A stretch of 7,007 bases of DNA from Bacteroidota bacterium (GTDB lineage Bacteria; Bacteroidota; Bacteroidia; Chitinophagales; Chitinophagaceae): NCBI GenBank assembly GCA_028877005.1, contig JAGWPI010000085.1, positions 1-7,007 of the forward strand. The letters run 5' to 3'. The notes below the pieces were generated by a model that saw only the letters and a program-made list of their open reading frames with translations, did no database searches and was not told the origin of the DNA. Shown here piece after piece: positions 1 through 6,456 of this stretch. The position numbers were made by a program, and so were the translations under genes. The first letter of the stretch is position 1. Each line of letters opens with the position of its first letter.

Positions 1-201
1 AATAATGATTAAAACAATTAACCACCAAAATGAAATAAATGTTTCCATAACATTCTTTTGAGCGAAAGATAACCGATTTTTTTTGTTTAAAGTTCAATTT
101 TAAATGAAATATTTTTTAACACAATGCAGACCATATAAAGGTTATACAATACTAGATTACTAAAAAGAATTTTACAACAAGTGTAAAGGAAACATAACAA
201 T

Positions 202-214
202 TTACAATTTGTAA
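202..214. promoter_or_regulatory. Inverted repeat TTACAA-T-TTGTAA, possible operator
   Basis: A perfect 6-bp inverted repeat sits around a single central base, TTACAA then T then TTGTAA. It lies about 110 bases before the first cytochrome start and 3 bases before a second inverted repeat. In DNA this AT-rich a 6-bp repeat can arise by chance. Its role as a regulator binding site is inferred from position only. Confidence 0.25.
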
Positions 215-217
215 CAA

Positions 218-231
218 ATGATTCTTATCAT
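218..231. promoter_or_regulatory. FNR/CRP-family-like operator (TGAT-N4-ATCA)
   Basis: The sequence ATGAT-TCTT-ATCAT is a perfect 5-bp inverted repeat with a 4-base spacer. Its core, TGAT-N4-ATCA, matches the inner bases of the classical FNR box TTGAT-N4-ATCAA; only the two outermost bases differ. It is centred about 98 bases before the cytochrome c start, a reasonable place for an activator site. FNR/DNR-type regulators control low-oxygen and nitrogen-oxide respiration, which would suit a cytochrome operon. The site is seen directly; the regulator and its signal are inferred. Confidence 0.4.
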
Positions 232-322
232 ATTAAAAAATAATTAAAATAAAAGAAACTAACATTGGTCATAAAAAACAAGTGGGTACAGATGAAACTT
301 TGTGTACATAAAACAGTAAATC

Positions 323-757
323 ATGAAACAGCAAACACCCACAAAAAGCATAAAGCAAACTTTCATAACTGTAGGTTGCCTACTCATTGCCGCAATAGCA
401 TTACCCGGCTTAGTGCAAGCGCAATCAAGCAGTTGGAACGCCCCCGCTTCTGCCAATCAGCTCAAAAATCCACTGGCAGGTAACACAACAGTATTAAAAG
501 AAGCAAAAAAATTGTATATCACCAACTGCGGACCTTGCCACGGCAACAATGGAAAAGGAGATGGTATTGCAGCGGCAGCATTAAAACCCAAACCTGCCGA
601 CCACACATCAGCCGCAGTACAAAAAGAGACAGATGGCGCATTGTATTGGAAAATGACTGAAGGACATACACCCATGCCTTCTTATAAACAAGCATTAACA
701 GATACGCAAAGATGGATGTTGGTAAATTATATACGCTCATTAGCTAAAAAAAGATAA
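323..757 (+). CDS. Exported monoheme cytochrome c, class I-like
   Basis: This 144-residue protein is a predicted periplasmic electron carrier. A basic start and hydrophobic stretch (about residues 9-30) form a signal peptide with likely cleavage after VQA at residue 33. A single heme-binding motif CGPCH lies at 69-73, followed by a GKGDG loop (77-81), as in class I cytochromes. The segment TPMPSY (116-121) offers Met118 as the likely distal heme ligand, and RWMLVNYIRSL (130-140) is the C-terminal helix typical of the fold. The ATG at 323 is the only start that gives a full signal peptide. It is the first gene of a cluster with a porin-like gene 35 bases downstream and a second cytochrome after that. 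The heme fold is certain from motifs; the redox partner is not visible. Confidence 0.9.
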   Translation: MKQQTPTKSIKQTFITVGCLLIAAIALPGLVQAQSSSWNAPASANQLKNPLAGNTTVLKEAKKLYITNCGPCHGNNGKGDGIAAAALKPKPADHTSAAVQKETDGALYWKMTEGHTPMPSYKQALTDTQRWMLVNYIRSLAKKR

Positions 758-792
758 CCCAACTATCAATTCTTCACTTTAAATATTTTAAC

Positions 793-2013
793 ATGAAAAA
801 GAAAATGTATCAAATATTGGGCATGTTCCTATTGATAATGGGAGGAACACTTTCCCAGGTTTATGCACAAAACAGTGGTGGTTTAGACTCTACTGTTTTA
901 GATAGATTAAATGCATTGGAACAGCAAGCCAATTATCAAAAACCGGGGAATGACCATTTTATGGTAGCCGGCTTAACAACCTTTGGATTTGCTGCCAGCA
1001 AAACAACCAATACTGTAGGTGGTATAAGTTCAATTTCAAAAACCAATAGTTTTCCTGATGCCGATCATTATGAATTTAGCCCTATGTTTTTATGGCGTCA
1101 CGGAAATAAGTTTTTATTAGAATTTGAACCCTCATTTAATAATAATGGGTTAAGTGTAAACTGGGCAGATGTTTCTTATTTTGCATTACCAAACCTTATT
1201 ATAAGAGCTGGTTACTTGGTATTACCATTTGGTACTTATGCTAAGAGAGAAGCCGCAGGTTGGATAGATAAATTAGCCACCGATCCAATGGGAATTGCAG
1301 ATATGACACCTACTGATTATGGTGTTGAAGTGGAAGGAGGATTACCATTGGGTAGCATGAAATTAAATTATGATGTAGCAGTTAGCAATGGTAGTCAACT
1401 TTTAAGTGATGGTACTTTAACAAGTGGTAATATTGTTGATAACAATAATAATAAAACTGTAACAGCAAGAATTGGATGGTTACCTTTTTCTAACTCATCA
1501 TTAGAACTTGGAGTATCCGGTATGTTTGGTAAAGTAGGTGATTTGGGTTCACCATATCAAAATGCCACCGGGAACATGTATGCGTTTGATTTGAATTATG
1601 TGAAAACATTTCATCCTATTTTATTAAATATCAAGGCACAATATAATATTCAAAATATTACCAATGAGAATTATGTAAACCCCAATGATAGTACGCAAAA
1701 TTATTCATTTAACAATCACACTACAGCCGGATTTGTACAGTGTTCTATTAGACCCACCGAAGCCAATAATTTTTTGAAAAATTTTGAAATTGCAGGTAGG
1801 TATACCAGCTATAATTTACCGGGAAATTCTACTTTTGGATCAGACCAACATTCAGTTACCGTAGGATTAGATTATTGGTTAACTTGGAGAACAGTTGTAA
1901 AAGCTACTTATGAAGCTTACACCGGCAATAGCACTGCCAGCAAACTTTTGGGTGCCTATAATGGCACAACTAATACCAATACCTTTTACTTGCAATTCTC
2001 TATTCAACTTTAA
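793..2013 (+). CDS. Predicted outer-membrane beta-barrel protein, porin-like
   Basis: This 406-residue protein is a probable outer-membrane porin. A signal peptide (about 1-25, ending VYA before Gln) is followed by a short helix-forming segment (LDSTVLDRLNALEQQ, 31-45), as seen at the N terminus of many trimeric porins. From residue 55 on, the chain is a series of alternating polar/hydrophobic strands rich in Gly, Asn, Tyr and Phe. It closes with FYLQFSIQL, a typical amphipathic last barrel strand. The stretch around residues 130-150, with GYLVLPFGTY, recalls the PFG segment of OprO/OprP-type (phosphate-selective) porins, but specificity cannot be inferred. There is no CxxCH motif, so it binds no heme c itself. 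It sits between two cytochrome c genes, 35 bases after one and 12 before the other, which strongly suggests a joint role. Confidence is high for the barrel and moderate for a porin. Confidence 0.75.
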   Translation: MKKKMYQILGMFLLIMGGTLSQVYAQNSGGLDSTVLDRLNALEQQANYQKPGNDHFMVAGLTTFGFAASKTTNTVGGISSISKTNSFPDADHYEFSPMFLWRHGNKFLLEFEPSFNNNGLSVNWADVSYFALPNLIIRAGYLVLPFGTYAKREAAGWIDKLATDPMGIADMTPTDYGVEVEGGLPLGSMKLNYDVAVSNGSQLLSDGTLTSGNIVDNNNNKTVTARIGWLPFSNSSLELGVSGMFGKVGDLGSPYQNATGNMYAFDLNYVKTFHPILLNIKAQYNIQNITNENYVNPNDSTQNYSFNNHTTAGFVQCSIRPTEANNFLKNFEIAGRYTSYNLPGNSTFGSDQHSVTVGLDYWLTWRTVVKATYEAYTGNSTASKLLGAYNGTTNTNTFYLQFSIQL

Positions 2014-2025
2014 AAATGTAAAAAG

Positions 2026-2310
2026 ATGAAACGTTATTTATCACTCCATACCATTACATTGGCACTTGTAATAGTTTTTGTCATAACTGCAATTGCATCT
2101 ATTAATGGATGTGCACCAACTAAAGCAGTAGCAGCCAAATCAGGGGCACAGTTATGGGCAGAAAACTGCCAACGTTGCCATAATACACCATCGCCGGCCT
2201 CATTCTCTGCTGAACAATGGGAAACAATTGGCATGCATATGCAAACAAGGGCTTTAATTACCCAAGCTGAAAGAGAGAAAATTGTAGATTTTTTAAAAAG
2301 CAGTCGTTAA
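2026..2310 (+). CDS. Small monoheme cytochrome c lipoprotein
   Basis: This 94-residue protein is a predicted membrane-anchored electron carrier. A hydrophobic segment (about residues 8-26) ends in INGC, an acceptable lipobox, making Cys29 the likely acylated residue. A single heme motif CQRCH is at 48-52. Two methionines in the segment GMHM (70 and 72) are candidates for the axial ligand. The final helix (about 81-92) packs as in class I cytochromes, although the domain is near the minimum size. No acidic run follows Cys29, so the Bacteroidota surface-export signal is absent and a periplasm-facing location is more likely than a surface one. It starts 12 bases after the porin-like gene and is the last gene before a strong terminator. 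Confidence 0.85.
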   Translation: MKRYLSLHTITLALVIVFVITAIASINGCAPTKAVAAKSGAQLWAENCQRCHNTPSPASFSAEQWETIGMHMQTRALITQAEREKIVDFLKSSR

Positions 2311-2330
2311 TTGCCCTACATATCCCATAA

Positions 2331-2366
2331 AAAAGCCGGAGCAATATGTTTAGAACTCCGGCTTTT
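2331..2366. terminator. Bidirectional rho-independent terminator
   Basis: A perfect 11-bp stem pairs AAAAGCCGGAG (2331-2341) with CTCCGGCTTTT (2356-2366) around a 14-base loop. The A run on one side and T run on the other give a U tract in both directions. It sits between the convergent ends of the cytochrome lipoprotein gene and the rhodanese-thioredoxin gene and can serve both. Confidence 0.9.
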
Positions 2367-2383
2367 ATAATGTGTTACTACTA

Positions 2384-3094
2384 TTATAGTATTGGTTGAA
2401 TTGCAGCCTCAAAGTCGGATTGCGCAATAATACCATTTTTCCGAAATACCTCTTGTCCATTTTTGTAAATAATAAAAACGGGTATTGCCGGTAAATTCAT
2501 TTGCTTCATAATATCAGATTGTTTTCCTGCATCTATTTTAACAATACTAAGTTTTGTGCCATATTTAGATTTTAAGGCATCTAAAACGGGTTGCATTTTT
2601 CTACATGGGGGGCACCAATCAGCACCAAAATCAACCAATGTTACAGCACCAGCCTGTTGTATCATTTTTTGGTACTGCTCCATAGTAATTTGAGGTTCAT
2701 TAGATTCACCAACCAAAGGCTTATCCGCTTGTTTCCATGCCTGTATACCACCCGTTAAGTGATATACATGTGCATAGCCATGCGCTCTTAACCAATCAGC
2801 TGCTTCGGCACTTCTTACACCTGACAAACAATATACATATAGTGGTTTGTCTTTATCAATACTTTTTACACGTTCTTGAAATTGATCTGGAATAGTCCAA
2901 TCGGCTTGCAATGCATTAGCAATATGTCCACCGGCAAATTCTCCCGCTGTTCGTACATCTAAAATCTGCACATTGGGTTGCTGTATTTGTTGTTGAAAAG
3001 CATCTACACCTAATGCTTCCTTATTATTGTTTTGAGCCTGACAAGATGCAAAAATGCCAATTAATGCCAAAGCTAACCATGATTTTACTTTCAT
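2384..3094 (-). CDS. Rhodanese-thioredoxin fusion lipoprotein
   Basis: This 236-residue envelope protein has two redox/sulfur domains. The N terminus (MKVKSWLALALIGIFASC) is a lipoprotein signal with Cys18 after FAS; no acidic surface-export run follows. Residues about 30-128 are a rhodanese domain with LDVRTAGEF (45-53) and the active-site loop CLSGVRS starting at Cys89, the expected sulfur-carrying cysteine. Residues about 135-236 are a thioredoxin domain with WCPPC at 160-164 and the cis-proline in AIPV at Pro205. All expected catalytic residues are present. The open frame extends 14 codons upstream to an ATG at 3136. That start would put a lysine-rich stretch before the lipoprotein signal and overlap the end of pepT, so the ATG at 3094 is preferred. 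It lies 20 bases after pepT and is probably cotranscribed. Likely roles are periplasmic disulfide reduction or handling of reactive sulfur; the substrate is not visible. Confidence 0.88.
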   Translation of the reverse strand: MKVKSWLALALIGIFASCQAQNNNKEALGVDAFQQQIQQPNVQILDVRTAGEFAGGHIANALQADWTIPDQFQERVKSIDKDKPLYVYCLSGVRSAEAADWLRAHGYAHVYHLTGGIQAWKQADKPLVGESNEPQITMEQYQKMIQQAGAVTLVDFGADWCPPCRKMQPVLDALKSKYGTKLSIVKIDAGKQSDIMKQMNLPAIPVFIIYKNGQEVFRKNGIIAQSDFEAAIQPIL

Positions 3095-3114
3095 ATTTAT
3101 TTTTATTTTAGTTT

Positions 3115-4371
3115 TTATTGTTGTTTTTCTTCCCATATTTTAGATAATTCTACTAACGTTTCTACGGCTAATTCCATATCTTTTACACTTACCCATTCTT
3201 TTTTGCTATGTATACCCTGCATACCTGTAAAAATGTTGGGGCAAGGTAATCCCATAAAACTTAAACGGCTTCCATCAGTACCTCCCCTAATAGGCTCTTT
3301 TTTTACAACAAGGCCTACACGTTGATAAGCTTCTTCAGCAAATGATATAACTTGTGGATGATGTTGTAATACCTCATACATATTTCGGTATTGTTCTTTT
3401 ACTTCCATTTCAAAATAAGCACCGTTATAACAACCTACAACAGATTCGGCAAAATGTTTTAGACGTTCCTCATATTTGGCTAGATTAGCTGTTTCAAAAT
3501 CACGAATAATAAATTCAATTGTTGCTTTTTCTGCCACACCCTCCATTCTTACAGGATGTACAAAACCTTGTTTTTTTTCCGTAGTTTCAGGACTCCATTC
3601 ACCTTTTGGCAAAATGGCCAATAATTCGCCGGCCAGTTTTAATGCATTAACTAATTTATTTTTTGCATAGCCGGGGTGTGCACTTACCCCAAAAATAGTT
3701 AAGGTTAAACTATCTGCACTAAATGTTTCAACCTCTAAATGTCCGGCCTCACCACCATCTAAAGTATAACCATAATCAGCGCCTAAATATTGTAAATTAA
3801 CGTGCTCGGTACCCCTACCTACCTCTTCATCGGGGGTAAATAAAATTTTAATAGTTCCATGTTTCACTTCCGGATGTTGCATTAAGTATTGGGCTGCATC
3901 CATAATGATAGCTACACCCGCTTTATCATCGGCACCTAATAAAGTGTTTCCCGACGCAGTTATAATATCGTTTCCAATATGCGATTTTAAATAAGGATAT
4001 TTATCGGTGCTAATCACTTGAGATGGGTCATCAGGTAACACAATAGCATTGCCGTTGAAGTTTTTATGCAATATTGGTTTCACATTTGTTCCACTACAAT
4101 CAGAGCTGGTATCCATGTGTGCACAAAAACAAATAACAGGTACATTTTTTTTGGGCGTGTTTGCAGGAATAGTAGCATATACATATCCATATTCATCCAT
4201 ATTTGCATCTACTATACCCATTTTGTGTAACTCATTTACCAGCAGATTTGCTAAATTTTTTTGTTTAGCAGTTGAAGGGAAATCTTTACTGGCATGATCA
4301 CTCTGTGTATCTATCACAACATAATTCATAAACCTTTGGCCAACTGAATATTGATAATCTTTTAGCATCAT
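3115..4371 (-). CDS. pepT: Peptidase T (tripeptide aminopeptidase)
   Basis: A 418-residue cytosolic zinc aminopeptidase of the M20 family that removes the N-terminal residue from tripeptides; its length fits the roughly 410-residue family. There is no signal peptide. The metal and catalytic residues are all visible: AHMDTS (His85, with Asp87 of the HxD motif), GADDKAG (bridging Asp148), TPDEEVGRG (catalytic Glu182 and ligand Glu183), TLDGGEAG (Asp205), and GIHSKKEW near the end (His388). The lid/dimerisation domain follows in the middle (about 215-325), and RGGTDGSRLS (362-371) is the usual substrate-binding segment. Two adjacent ATG codons (4371 and 4368) are possible starts and cannot be distinguished. 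It stands between the terminator of the FKBP gene and the rhodanese-thioredoxin gene, so its promoter should lie in 4372-4449. Confidence 0.96.
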   Translation of the reverse strand: MMLKDYQYSVGQRFMNYVVIDTQSDHASKDFPSTAKQKNLANLLVNELHKMGIVDANMDEYGYVYATIPANTPKKNVPVICFCAHMDTSSDCSGTNVKPILHKNFNGNAIVLPDDPSQVISTDKYPYLKSHIGNDIITASGNTLLGADDKAGVAIIMDAAQYLMQHPEVKHGTIKILFTPDEEVGRGTEHVNLQYLGADYGYTLDGGEAGHLEVETFSADSLTLTIFGVSAHPGYAKNKLVNALKLAGELLAILPKGEWSPETTEKKQGFVHPVRMEGVAEKATIEFIIRDFETANLAKYEERLKHFAESVVGCYNGAYFEMEVKEQYRNMYEVLQHHPQVISFAEEAYQRVGLVVKKEPIRGGTDGSRLSFMGLPCPNIFTGMQGIHSKKEWVSVKDMELAVETLVELSKIWEEKQQ

Positions 4372-4449
4372 TTAAAAATTTACTGCAATTTACTAAAGTT
4401 CTTTACTTGCTAAGGGTAAACAAGTTTTATGGAAGAGTATTAACACATT

Positions 4450-4473
4450 AAAAAACCCAAGCTAATGCTTGGG
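4450..4473 (-). terminator. Rho-independent terminator of the FKBP gene
   Basis: Read on the minus strand, GCCCAAGC pairs through a 7-bp stem (plus-strand arms 4456-4462 and 4467-4473) around a 4-base ATTA loop. Six T residues (4450-4455) follow at once. It begins about 24 bases after the FKBP stop codon and separates that gene from pepT. Confidence 0.85.
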
Positions 4474-4496
4474 CTTTAAGAAGATGTAACGATGAA

Positions 4497-4952
4497 TTAA
4501 GGCATAATTATAAGTGGACTTCCACCTGAAATTTCTACTAATTCTAAATCAAAAATTAAATCTTTACCTGCTAATGGATGGTTGGCATCGAGGATTACCA
4601 CAGTATCTTTTACTTCCACAATTACTACCGGGAAATTTTGTCCCTGACCATTACTCATATTTAATTGCATCCCTACTTCCGGAGTCATATCGGCAGGGAA
4701 ACGATCACGAGGAAATTCCATAATCATTTCCTCCTGAACAGGACCATATGCTTCTTCAGCGGGAATATGAATGGTTTTCTTTTCGCCAATTTGCATACCC
4801 GTAACGCCTTCATCAAAACCGGCTATCACCATACCGCTACCTACTTCAAACTCAAGTGGTTCGCGGCCATCAGATGAATCGAAGGTAGTACCATCTTCTA
4901 ACTTTCCGTGATAATGTACTTTTACAGTATCACCTTTTTTAACTTGTTGCAT
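4497..4952 (-). CDS. SlyD-like FKBP-type peptidyl-prolyl isomerase
   Basis: A 151-residue cytosolic prolyl isomerase and probable folding helper. The N-terminal FKBP half (about 1-70) has VKVHYHGKLEDGTTFDSS, then GSGMVIAGFDEGVTGM and the strand ending AYG at 68-70. An inserted flap domain (about 71-124) replaces the loop of short FKBPs, as in SlyD. The chain returns to the FKBP core with DANHPLAGKDLIFDLELVEI (122-141), a hallmark of this subfamily. No signal peptide is present. The His/Cys-rich metal-binding tail of E. coli SlyD is absent; the protein ends about ten residues after the core, so a role in nickel delivery is unlikely. It is transcribed alone: its own terminator follows, and the next gene upstream is divergent. 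Confidence 0.93.
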   Translation of the reverse strand: MQQVKKGDTVKVHYHGKLEDGTTFDSSDGREPLEFEVGSGMVIAGFDEGVTGMQIGEKKTIHIPAEEAYGPVQEEMIMEFPRDRFPADMTPEVGMQLNMSNGQGQNFPVVIVEVKDTVVILDANHPLAGKDLIFDLELVEISGGSPLIIMP

Positions 4953-5166
4953 TGTTTGCTTTTTTATTGTTTAAGAAGTCAGCTCCTATTTCATTTCCCC
5001 ACTGTGGTTGCATCGCAAAAGCTATAGAAGCATGCAACATCAACTATCAGAAAGAATTGAAAACCGGCTTCGGCTGCAAAATACGGCTAACATGCAGAAC
5101 AGACAATTATTTTTCGTTAACTTTCGCCATTGCATGCATACATTTTTTGCAAACACAATTACAACA

Positions 5167-6456
5167 ATGAACATACATAATTTATTTAGAAGACCTGTTT
5201 ACATAATGTGCTTTCTCTGCATGGCTTATTCTTTTTGCATTTATGAAAACAGTTTTGCGCAGTTTAGCAACCACATTTTACCCGGTGCTTATCAAACCCA
5301 AAACTATTTTAAATGGTTAGAACACAAAAATGTAGCCTTGTTTGCCAACCATACTGCTACTATTGGTACTACCCATTTGGTAGATACACTTCTAAAAGAA
5401 GGCATAAGCGTTGTAAAAGCATTTGGCCCTGAACATGGATTTAGAGGGAAGGCAGATGATGGTAAAATAATTTCTGATGATATTGATTCCATTACCGGCA
5501 TACCCATTATTTCACTTTATGGCGCAAAAAGAAAACCCACCCCCAATGATTTAAAAAATGTGGACATTGTTGTTATAGATATACAAGATGTAGGCACTAG
5601 ATTTTATACATTTATTTCATCAGTGCAAGAAATGGTAGAAGCAGCATTTGAAAATAACATATCAGTTATTTTATTAGATAGACCAAATCCTAATGGTTTT
5701 TATATAGATGGCCCAACGCTAGTTACTGCTTTTAGGAGTTTTGTTGGCATGCAACCAGTGCCCACAGTATACGGTATGACGATTGGGGAATATATGAACA
5801 TGCTAATTGGAGAGCACTGGCTTTCTAAACAAGCCGATCAACATTATTTTGAAAACTATGCTCGGCATGATTTCTCAAAACATTTACCCTCTTTTTTAAT
5901 TGTTCGTTGCAAAAATTATGACCATAACAGCAAGTATCAGCTTCCCATACCACCTTCGCCCAATTTACCCGATATGGCCAGTGTGTATTGGTATGCCGGC
6001 AACTGTTTGTTCGAAGGCACTGTATTAAGTGAAGGCAGAGGAACACCACATCCCTTCTGCTATATAGGCCACCCCGATTTACCTAAAAACTTATTTTCAT
6101 TTATTCCACAACCCGGACCAGGGGCATCCAATCCCAAATTAAATGGTAAAACTTGTTATGGCTGGAATTTATATGCATCGAACGAAGCTGTTTTGGCTGC
6201 CATACACCATCAATTACCTATTCAATATTTAATAAAAGCCTACCAATTATTTCCAGATAAAAAAAATTTTTTCATAATACCCAAACAGGGTAATCAACAT
6301 ATGAACACCTTTAATCGATTAGCAGGTTCTGAACAACTTATGAAACAAATACAAGCCGGTTTAACTGAAGAAGAAATTAGAGCCAGCTGGCAACCACAAT
6401 TGGATGCTTTTAGGAAAATAAGAAAAAAATATTTACTTTATAAAGACTTTTATTGA
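5167..6456 (+). CDS. namZ: Exported exo-beta-N-acetylmuramidase, NamZ family (DUF1343)
   Basis: A 429-residue predicted periplasmic glycosidase that releases N-acetylmuramic acid from the non-reducing end of peptidoglycan fragments, by analogy with NamZ (YbbC) of Bacillus subtilis and Tannerella (glycoside hydrolase family GH171). A signal peptide (about 1-31) ends in SFA before Gln. Family signatures in order are LFANHTA (58-64), FGPEHGFRG (86-94, with the conserved Glu-His pair at 89-90), DIQDVGTRFYTF (138-149), LLDRPNPNG (169-177), GMTIGEYMNML (203-213) and FEGTVLSEGRGTPHPF (282-297). The length fits the family. The frame is open back to a TTG at 5008, but the extra 53 residues look nothing like the family and would bury the signal peptide, so ATG 5167 is chosen. 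No MurNAc-recycling genes lie nearby in this window. Confidence 0.9.
   Translation: MNIHNLFRRPVYIMCFLCMAYSFCIYENSFAQFSNHILPGAYQTQNYFKWLEHKNVALFANHTATIGTTHLVDTLLKEGISVVKAFGPEHGFRGKADDGKIISDDIDSITGIPIISLYGAKRKPTPNDLKNVDIVVIDIQDVGTRFYTFISSVQEMVEAAFENNISVILLDRPNPNGFYIDGPTLVTAFRSFVGMQPVPTVYGMTIGEYMNMLIGEHWLSKQADQHYFENYARHDFSKHLPSFLIVRCKNYDHNSKYQLPIPPSPNLPDMASVYWYAGNCLFEGTVLSEGRGTPHPFCYIGHPDLPKNLFSFIPQPGPGASNPKLNGKTCYGWNLYASNEAVLAAIHHQLPIQYLIKAYQLFPDKKNFFIIPKQGNQHMNTFNRLAGSEQLMKQIQAGLTEEEIRASWQPQLDAFRKIRKKYLLYKDFY

Larger units (their letters stand above)
1..322. other. Gene-free AT-rich leader upstream of the cytochrome/porin operon
   Basis: No open frame here resembles a protein; the short frames that enter it from around 259-265 have no recognisable composition or motif. 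The stretch is very AT-rich with several A and T runs (for example the T run near 77-84). It holds two inverted repeats at 202-214 and 218-231, listed separately, and a weak short repeat near 53-68. No convincing TAnnTTTG promoter element was found. The closest match, TAACATTG at 260-267, has one mismatch and no TTG at the expected -33 distance. The region most likely holds the promoter and operators of the operon that starts at 323. An upstream gene, if any, lies outside the window. Confidence 0.6.

Noticed and set aside
295..302. AAACTTTG as a -7 promoter element for the cytochrome operon
   Set aside because: First base mismatched, and the nearest upstream TTG (265-267) is 27 bases away, too far for the usual spacing.
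265..483. A 72-codon plus-strand frame at the start of the cytochrome gene
   Set aside because: It overlaps the cytochrome c gene in another frame, has no recognisable motif, and the cytochrome frame carries a signal peptide and heme motif.
259..740. Minus-strand frames opposite the first cytochrome
   Set aside because: They are shadows of a well-supported gene, with no domain signs or start context.
793..2013. Porin-like protein as a decaheme-conduit sheath (MtrB type)
   Set aside because: The neighbouring cytochromes carry one heme each and the barrel is much smaller than MtrB, so this type of conduit is not supported.
4049..4297. An 82-codon plus-strand frame opposite pepT
   Set aside because: It is antisense to the first metal-ligand region of a fully conserved peptidase T; the reading is a by-product of codon use.
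5118..5125. TAACTTTC as a -7 promoter element for NamZ
   Set aside because: One mismatch to TAnnTTTG and no TTG at the -33 distance; too weak to list as a feature, though its position 42 bases before the ATG is plausible.
4952..5170. A 72-codon plus-strand frame in the FKBP/NamZ divergent region
   Set aside because: It starts inside the FKBP start codon region, has no conserved-looking motif, and ends just past the NamZ start; treated as non-coding.
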